NCBI RefSeq assembly: GCF_026210795.1
Contig: NC_089441.1
Span: 3,968,001 to 4,032,000 of the forward strand
Direction of reading: 5' to 3'
DNA from: Rhizophagus irregularis
Lineage: Eukaryota > Glomeromycota > Glomeromycetes > Glomerales > Glomeraceae
DNA length: 64,000 bases
Shown: positions 57,825 to 64,000 of the stretch, one piece after another
How positions within the stretch are numbered: position 1 is the stretch's first letter
Layout of the letters: each line of letters begins with the position of its first letter
The notes under the pieces: model-generated
Seen by the model: only the letters and a program-made list of their open reading frames with translations
What the model was told of the DNA's origin: nothing
Databases searched by the model: none
Translations under genes and position numbers: made by a program

Positions 57825-57964
57825 CGAATCTGACCCGGATAGACTCAGTTAGATTAAAAAATTTACCTGACCCGATATCAGGTTAATAATTTGTCAACCT
57901 GACCTGAAAATTTCAGGTCAACCTGACGGGTCACCCGGGTTGACCTGACCCGTTCGGAGCTCTA
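57825..57964. repeat. Right subterminal repeats and terminus of hAT-2
   Basis: CTGACCCG, GGTCAACCTGAC and CCCGGGTTGACCTG words, ending in the perfect inverted terminus before the duplication ACTTAAAT. Confidence 0.9.
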
Positions 57965-58020
57965 ACTTAAATTATATTTGTTAATTATTAATTAAAAAGG
58001 AATAAAATTATAATAATATA

Positions 58021-58190
58021 ACTAAGATTGCCTGCCGAAACTCATTTGGCCCAATGCCAGAAGTAAAAACTATTTACATAGTGCCGAAACTGCTGAAACG
58101 TCAAAACGCCGAAACCTGCCGAAATGCCGAAACTTGCCAAAACGCTGATACCTGCCGATATGCCAATACCTGCCGAAATACTATAATGCG
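58021..58190. repeat. CTGCCGAAAYGCCGAAAC repeats
   Basis: Short units of cctgccgaaa and atgccgaaac in one orientation, resembling a subterminal region, but no inverted end or duplication was found. Confidence 0.7.
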
Positions 58191-58619
58191 CAGTATAATT
58201 TAAAATAAATTTATTTTTATTGTCAAATTATCAAATTGTACGAAATTACATTTGACAAGAAATTATTAATTTATAATTATAGAAATAATTATTTATTTTT
58301 ATTTCACAAAGTGAACGAAATTAAAAAGACTTAAAACTAAAACCAAAAGTAATTCAAAAACTGAAAACCGAACAACTATAAGCGCGATGTCAACTTTGTG
58401 GTAAAATGGGAAATGGAGGAGTTCTCGAAGCTCACCAAAGTATAAAGGATATCTGAGTTTTTACTTTATCAAAATGGATACTATACCGTCTATACGTAAA
58501 TTCTGTCAGGTATAGAATGTTGTATTTATATAAAAGTCCGTCGCTGTTAATTTATAATTTATAAATATATATTAAAAAAAAATTATTTATCGCAAATTTT
58601 GATTTATTAAAGTAAAAAT
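58191..58619. other. Intergenic, downstream of the interrupted acidic-protein exon
   Basis: No ORF recognised. It probably includes the 3' untranslated region of the minus-strand gene that ends at 58620. Confidence 0.45.
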
Positions 58620-58849
58620 TTATTCATCTTCATAGTTTTCAACGTCTTCATTGATGAATTTGTCCAATAACTCCTCTACGTCATAATCATAATTTCCTCT
58701 TCCATCGCTTTCTTGTTCTTCGTCATTACCATCATCTGTATTGATATGTTCGTATTCTTCTTCAGAATCATCCAAAATATCATCTGGAATCTCCCCAACT
58801 TCTTCAATTACTAATTTGTGTGATAAATCAACAAATTTATCGATCCATA
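58620..58849 (-). pseudogene. C-terminal part of an acidic protein, separated by a transposon insertion
   Basis: The minus strand reads WIDKFVDLSHKLVIEEVGEI, then a strongly acidic tail (PDDILDDSEEEYEHINTDD ... VENYEDE) and a stop at 58620-58622. It continues in frame from the segment at 63874-64000 once the element at 58850-63873 and one copy of its 3-bp duplication are removed (junction IVLIEHI-WIDKF). The family is not recognised; acidic tails like this occur at the C-termini of pogo-type transposases and of ordinary nuclear proteins. The insertion would truncate the protein unless the element is spliced out, and no suitable splice pair at its edges was seen. Confidence 0.7.
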
Positions 58850-58861
58850 CACAGGTCGAAA

Positions 58862-59520
58862 TATGAAAAATCAGTCACCAATCGGTCATATGACTGATTG
58901 GTGACTGATTGGTTACCTATTAGTGACCGATTCTTTCAATCTGTTACCTATCAGTCACCAACCAGGCATAGATTGTCAATCAGTCACCAATCGGTCATAT
59001 GACCGATTGGTGACTGATTGATTGCCGATTTGTTTACAATATTTGATTTACATATTAAAGTTAAAAAATTAGCATTATAGTCTTATAAAGCAAGTTAAAT
59101 TATACTTAATCTGAACTTTTGAGTTTATTTTGATAAATATATTAAGTTTATTATTGACAATCAGTCATCAATCAGTCACCAATCTGACATAACCGATTGG
59201 TGACTGATTGGTTACTGATTGGTTTACAATATCTGATTTTTATATTAAAGTCAAAAAATTAGTATTATAGCTTTATAAAGCAAGTCAAGTTATGCTTAAT
59301 CTGAGCTTTTGAGTTTGTTTTGATAAATATATTAAATTTACTATTGACAATCAGTCGCAATCGGTCACCAATCTGACTTAACCGATTGGTGACTGATTTG
59401 TTACTGATTGGTTTGCAATATCTGATAGTTTTCAAGAATTCAGGATTTTTATTTATTCTTTAATATGAAAATCGGCTACCAAATGAATAGCCAATTAGTG
59501 ACTGATTGGCTTAAAAAAAC
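58862..59520. repeat. Left subterminal repeats of copy 2
   Basis: Dense ATCAGTCACCAATCGGTCA words in both orientations, including a palindrome at about 58988-59009 (CAATCGGTCATATGACCGAT...). About 200-bp units repeat at 58970, 59155 and 59340 with gcaagttaa and gataaatatattaa spacers. Confidence 0.9.
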
Positions 59521-59791
59521 ATTCATTTAATAAAGATAAACGGCATTCTGATTTACAAATTTTTTAATTGTAAATATTGAGAAAAAAAATTATTTCCGGA
59601 TCGTATTATTCGTCCAAAAACCTGTTCGTAGTCGGTAAATTGATAAGTCAAATAGTTAGCAATCGGGTAGCAATCGGTTAACAATATTGCTGATCAACTT
59701 CTTTTCCTGCAATTTGTGTCACTCTGAATTGAGTGAGATGTGATCCGTAATCTAGATCATTATTTGATTTGAAAAAAAAAAATTCTTTTTT

Positions 59792-59896
59792 ATGGACGAA
59801 AAAAATTGCCAGACTTTGAGAATTGAGGTAAGGGAAGGCTGAGTGAGGGAGAAGGTTTTTCTTTTTTTTTAAAATATATTTTTTTCTTTTTTGTAG
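59792..59896 (+). other. Candidate first exon and intron before the 63-bp array
   Basis: A short open block starting at an ATG (MDEKNCQTLRIE) ends at donor GTAAGG (59829). The acceptor ctttttttcttttttgtag ends at 59896, leading directly into the array in the same phase (CCYGKSSYGISDRKF). Splice signals are good, but no expression evidence exists. Confidence 0.35.
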
Positions 59897-62570
59897 TGTT
59901 GCTATGGGAAGAGTTCGTATGGGATATCTGATAGAAAATTTTTTTTTCAGAAATTTCCTAAGATTTGTATAGGATATTTTTGATAAATAGAGATTTTTTT
60001 TTTTTTTTTTTTTTTTTTTGATTTCTACGCGTTTGTATGGGAAGAGTTCGTATGGAATATTTTGAAAGATTTTCTAAGAGTTTGTACAGAAAGAATTTGT
60101 ATGAGATTCTTTGATAGAAAATTTTTTAAGAGATTTTCTAAGAGTTCATATGGGAAGGGTTCGTATAGGATATCTGAGAGAAAATTTTTTTAAGAGATTT
60201 TCTAAGAGGTCGTATGGGAAGGGTTCGTATGGGATATCTGATAGAAAATATTTTAAGAGTTTTTCTAAGAGTTCATATGGAAAGGGTTCGTATGGGATAT
60301 CGATAGAAAATTTTTTTAAGAGACAAGAGTTCATATGGGAAGGGTTCGTATGGGATATCTGATAGAAAATTTTTTTGAGAAATTTCCTAAGATTCGTATA
60401 GGATATTTTGATAAATAGAGATTTTTTTTTTTTTGAGATTTCCACGTGTTTGTATGGAAAGAGTTCGTATGGAATATTTTGATAAAGATTTTCTAAGAGT
60501 TTGTATAGAAAGAATTCGTATGAGATTCTTTGATAGAAAATTTTTAAAAGATTTTCTAAGAGTTCGTATGGGAAGGGTTCGTATGGGATATCGATAAAAA
60601 AATTTTTTTGAGATTTTCTAAGAATCTATGTAAAGATCATCAAAATCGGAAAATTTTTCGTGATACTAATGCAGCATACAGTATAAAAAAGGATTGATAA
60701 AAAAAAATTAAAAAAAATTTTTTTCTCTGTTAATTTCAAATATGGTAATATATTTCTCTCTTTTTCGACTTTCTTATTTGACCAATTTATTTTAACTATA
60801 CATTAGATTCGTAGATTCATATGGGAAGAATTCGTATAAGATTCTTTGATAGAAAATTTTTTTTAAGAAATTTTCTAAGAGGTCGTATGGGAAGGGTTCG
60901 TATGGGATATCCGATAGAAAATATTTTTAAGAGTTTTTAAGAGTTCGTATGGGAAGGGTTCGTATGGGATATCGATAGAAAATTTTTTAAGAGATTTTAA
61001 GAGTTCATATGGAAAGGGTTCGTATGGGATATCTGATAGAAAATTTTTTTGAGAAATTTCCTAAGATTCGTATAGGATATTTTGATAAATAGAGATTTTT
61101 TTTTTTTTGAGATTTCCACGTGTTTGTATGGAAAGAGTTCGTATAGAATATTTTGATAAAGATTTTCTAAGAGTTTGTATAGGAAGAATTCGTATGAGAT
61201 TCTTTGATAGAAAATTTTTTAAGAGATTTTCTAAGAGTTCGTATGGGAAGGGTTCGTATGGGATATCTGAAAGAAAATTTTTTTGAGATTTTCTAAGAAC
61301 TATGTAAAGATCATCAAAAATCGGAAAATTTTTCGTGATACTAATGCAGCATACAGTATAAAAAAGGATTGATAAAAAAAAAATTAAAAAAATTTTTTCT
61401 CTGTTAATTTCAAATATGGTAATATATTTCTCTCTTTTTCACTTTCTTATTTGACCAATTTATTTTAACTATACACTAGATTCGTAGATTCATATGGGAA
61501 GAATTCGTATGAGATTTTTTGATAGAAAATTTTTTTAAGAGATTTTCTAAGAGGTTGTATGGGAAGGGTTCGTATGAAATATCTGATAGAAAATATTTTT
61601 AAGAGTTTTTCTAAGAGTTCATATGGGAAGGGTTCGTATGGGATATCTGACAGAAAATTTTTTTAAGAGATTTTCTAAGAGTTCATATGGGAAGGGTTCG
61701 TATGGGATATCTGATAGAAATTTTTTTGAGAAATTTTCTGAGATTCGTATAGGATATGTTGATAAATAGAGATTTTTTTTTTTTTTTGAGATTTCCACGT
61801 GTTTGTATGGAAAGAGTTCGTATGGAATATTTTGATAAAGATTTTCTAAGAGTTTGTATAGGAAGAATTCGTATGAGATTCTTTGATAGAAAATTTTTTT
61901 AAGAGATTTTCTAATAGTTCATATGGGAAGGGTTCGTATGGGATATCTGATAGAAAATTTTTTTTGGGAAATTTTCTAAGATTCGTATAGGATATTTTTG
62001 ATAAATAGAGATTTTTTTTTTTTTGAGATTTCTACGTGTTTGTATGGGAAGAGTTCATATGGAATATTTTGATAAAGATTTTCTAAGAGTTGTATAGGAA
62101 GAATTCGTATGAGATTCTTTGATAGAAAATTTTTTAAGAGATTTTCTAAGAGTTCGTATGGGATATCTGATAGAAAATTTTTTTTGAGAAATTTCCTAAG
62201 ATTCGTATAGGATATTTTTGATAAATAGAGTTTTTTTTTTTGAGATTTCTACGTGTTTGTATGGGAAGAGTTCGTATGGAATATTTTGATAAAGATTTTC
62301 TAAGAGTTTGTATAGGAAGAATTCGTATGAGATTCCTTGATAGAAAATTTTTTAAGAGATTTTCTAAGAGTTCATATAGGAAGGGTTCGTATGGGATATC
62401 TTTGATTGATAGAGATTTCTTTTTTGTAAAATTTTTTAGGGTGTTTTTGATGGAAATTTTTTTTTTTTTTAAGATTTTCTAAGATTCGTATAGGAAATAG
62501 AGAATTTTTTTTTGAAATTTTATAAGAATTTGTATGAGATATTTTTAATAGAGAATTTTTTAGAATTCGT
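59897..62570 (+). repeat. 63-bp repeat array with higher-order structure
   Basis: The basic unit of about 63 bp contains ttttctaagagttcgtatgg, gaagggttcgtatgggatatc and tgatagaaaattttt. Blocks of such units recur as a higher-order repeat of about 670 bp, marked by the non-repeat segment atcatcaaaatcggaaaatt...accaatttattttaac at about 60633-60825 and 61303-61495. In one frame the unit encodes a Ser/Tyr/Gly-rich repeat (SSYGKGSYGISDRKF) and stays open through several units. The minus-strand frames are shadows. Confidence 0.88.
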
Positions 62571-62764
62571 AACATTAATTAAAAAACAATATACTTTTTA
62601 TTAAATTTACATAAAATAAATTAAACAATTTTAAAAAAATTTAGGTCTCCGAAAGTCTAAGGTAAATTTTAATACAAATTTAAAAGTGAGAGACGGTAAA
62701 AATTGAAATTTTTTCTGGAGATGCGATATTTATCTATTATTAACCAATTAAAATTCGGTCTGAT

Positions 62765-62802
62765 CTTTATGCACGTGACCTGATCTTAACATGCATATAA
62801 AT
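62765..62802 (+). promoter_or_regulatory. CACGTG plus TATA module of copy 2
   Basis: CACGTG at 62772-62777 is followed by TATAAAT at 62796-62802, reading rightwards. The order and spacing resemble the module at 10227-10266 in copy 1. A pyrimidine-rich stretch follows (62840-62890). Confidence 0.45.
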
Positions 62803-62809
62803 TACCAAA

Positions 62810-63370
62810 CTCGAGTTTGTTTATTTTTCAAAAAATATACACGCTCTTTCTTTTCTGTTTGTTTTTTTCTTATTCTCTTTACATTTTACAGGTATATTAA
62901 TTATTGTATTTTTGTCATTAAATTTATTGTACTGACTATATTTTATTTTATAATATTAACTTTATCACTTTTTAATATTACTAATGTAATGTTATATTTC
63001 TTTATTTTTACTAACATCATCATGTATTTTTCTTTTTTTTTATATATTTTATTAAACTCTTCATAATACTAACTGTATTTATTATTTATTTGTACTTTAC
63101 TACGATTACTAACTTTTTATATTTACTCTTTACTATTTATTAAATATTACTAACTTTATCAGTTATATACTAACATCTGTTTTTAAAAAAGATTATGAAT
63201 GGTTTTTATTTTAAATATTAATTATTTATGTTTATTTACACTACTTATTAATATAAATAAATAAAGACACTATGTATTTTATTGTTTGTAGAGTTTATAA
63301 TTTTAATAAATATTATTATGTGCTGTAATAAATTTTATTATTGGTTATATGATTACTACTAGAAAATTTT
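62810..63370. other. AT-rich interior of copy 2
   Basis: A hydrophobic open frame at 62791-63066 reflects T-rich composition and repeated tactaac/ttatttt words. No gene is called. Confidence 0.5.
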
Positions 63371-63374
63371 ACCA

Positions 63375-63560
63375 ATTGGTTATTTGACCATAAATTGACC
63401 TATAAATTGACCATAAATTGACCATAAAATTGACCATAAAATTGACCATAAATTGACCATAAATTGACCATAAATTGACCATAAATTGACCATAAATTGA
63501 CCATTAATTGACCATTAATTTACCATTGATCGACTATAAATTGACCATCGATTGACCATA
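63375..63560. repeat. ATAAATTGACC array
   Basis: About 15 units of an 11-12-bp repeat (ccataaattga), perfect in the middle (63440-63500) and degenerate at the edges. Confidence 0.93.
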
Positions 63561-63564
63561 AAAT

Positions 63565-63873
63565 TAACTATTATTCATCACCAATTGGTCACCAATTGGT
63601 CACCAATCTGTCACCAATCTGTCACCAATCGGTTACCAATCTGTCATAAATCTGTCACCAATCGGTTACCAATCTGTCATAAATCTGTCACCTATCTGTC
63701 AACAATCAGGCAGCCTGATAGGTGACTGATTGGTGTCAGATTTTGGCGGAAATCAGGTATCAATCGGGCAGCCCGATTGGTATCAGATTGGTAAAATCAG
63801 GCATCAATCAGGTATCAATCAGGCACTCGATTGGTGACTAATTGGTGACTGATTTGACACTTTTCGACCTGTG
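63565..63873. repeat. Right subterminal repeats of copy 2
   Basis: ACCAATCTGTC and CACCAATTGGT words on the left half, then inverted GATTGGTGACTG and CAGGCATCAATC words, ending in TTTTCGACCTGTG. Confidence 0.9.
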
Positions 63874-64000
63874 ATATATGTTCTATTAAGACAATACAAT
63901 TATCTGGAGGAATTGTAATTTGATTAGGTAAACTTTCATTCAATAAAACATCACATTCATCATCATCATCATTAGTTTCTGCTAGAGCCTCCGCAATCTG
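63874..64000 (-). pseudogene. Upstream part of the interrupted acidic-protein exon (runs off the window)
   Basis: The minus strand reads QIAEALAETNDDDDECDVLL from the window edge, then NESLPNQITIPPDNCIVLIE, and is then cut by the element. The frame continues at 58849 leftwards after removal of the insertion. No family recognised; the start lies outside the window. Confidence 0.7.

Larger units (their letters stand above)
46614..57964 (-). mobile_element. Large hAT-superfamily transposon with gene cargo (hAT-2), 11.35 kb
   Basis: A perfect 8-bp duplication ACTTAAAT lies at 46606-46613 and 57965-57972. Perfect inverted ends of at least 22 bp begin TAGAGCTCCGAACGGGTCAG at each end. Subterminal words CTGACCCG/CGGGTCAG cluster at 46614-46750 and 57825-57964. 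Inside, from the right end inwards, are a hAT transposase gene (minus strand, 57644 to 54612), an 80-bp repeat array, a micro-exon/intron array, and two tandem copies of an unrelated multi-exon gene on the opposite strand. A 200-base assembly gap lies near the left end. The intact ends and duplication point to a fairly recent insertion. Confidence 0.95.
58850..63873. mobile_element. Non-coding element of the ACAGGTCGAA family, copy 2
   Basis: Inverted ends CACAGGTCGAAA, with similarity extending about 30 bp to AAATCAGTCACCAAT. The flanking trinucleotide ATA is present on both sides (58847-58849 and 63874-63876). The 3-bp duplication is supported independently because deleting the element plus one ATA restores an open reading frame across the site. 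The interior has subterminal CAATCGGTCA-type repeats at both ends, a large 63-bp-based array, a CACGTG/TATA module and a TTGACCATAAA array. No transposase gene. The terminus and duplication length match copy 1, although the internal arrays differ completely. Confidence 0.9.

Noticed and set aside
62791-63066. Hydrophobic 91-residue ORF
   Set aside because: Composition artefact of T-rich DNA with repeated short words; no homologous frame in copy 1.
58850-63873. Copy 2 as a giant intron (introner-like) that is spliced out of the acidic-protein exon
   Set aside because: Only a CAG|GTCGAA donor-like word exists at one edge; the other edge reads ...TTTCGACCTGTG with no AG at the junction.

Overview
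The window looks like a very AT-rich, transposon-laden chromosome segment of an arbuscular mycorrhizal fungus (Glomeromycotina; Rhizophagus or a close relative is my best guess). The grounds are short introns with GTAAGT/poly-T-AG signals, an F-box protein of the type that begins MSKLNKDIL, a protein kinase with the Cx2C...Cx2C 'TSGNEYIDDFIQ' leader typical of the expanded kinase family of these fungi, and a DUF4419 protein. No rRNA, tRNA or CRISPR was found.

Layout. Positions 1-2060 hold an 82-bp minisatellite and the end of an element that starts off-window. A 10.8-kb hAT element (2341-13129, 8-bp target duplication GCCCTACC) carries a decayed transposase and large hairpin arrays. Nested inside it is a 4.5-kb non-coding element (7018-11520, TIR ACAGGTCGAA, 3-bp duplication GTT). 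From 13.1 to 32.7 kb lies MITE-rich sequence: three hAT MITEs with near-perfect 8-bp duplications or good TIRs, four TA-flanked mariner/pogo MITEs (one of them hosting a nested hAT MITE), and a decayed pogo/Tigger element (25702-27886). It also contains two paralogous orphan genes; one (19847-20629) has a signal peptide and the other (30449-31003) has lost it. Positions 32.9-41.0 kb form the gene island: F-box protein, DUF4419 protein and a two- or three-exon kinase with a degenerate DFG motif. From 41 to 46.6 kb I see mostly AT-rich intergenic DNA and MITEs.

A second large hAT element (46614-57964, perfect 8-bp duplication ACTTAAAT) carries a nearly complete multi-exon transposase with BED finger, two tandem copies of an unrelated multi-exon gene as cargo, and several repeat arrays. 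A second copy of the ACAGGTCGAA family (58850-63873, duplication ATA) is inserted in an acidic protein-coding exon. Removing the element plus one 3-bp duplication rejoins that reading frame.

The most unusual pattern is that several 'minisatellites' inside these elements have a period equal to one micro-exon plus one intron, with consensus donor, branch point and acceptor in every unit (8150-9860 on the minus strand; 52130-53400 on the plus strand). In the first array each intron also carries two hairpins, one starting at the 5' splice site and one containing the branch point. A dispersed locus at 14.4-14.9 kb shows the same branch-point-hairpin design. Hairpin arrays at 2820-4350 show paired compensatory substitutions. 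Together these suggest a family of large non-coding elements built from spliceable and palindromic repeat units. This is read from sequence only, with no expression data.
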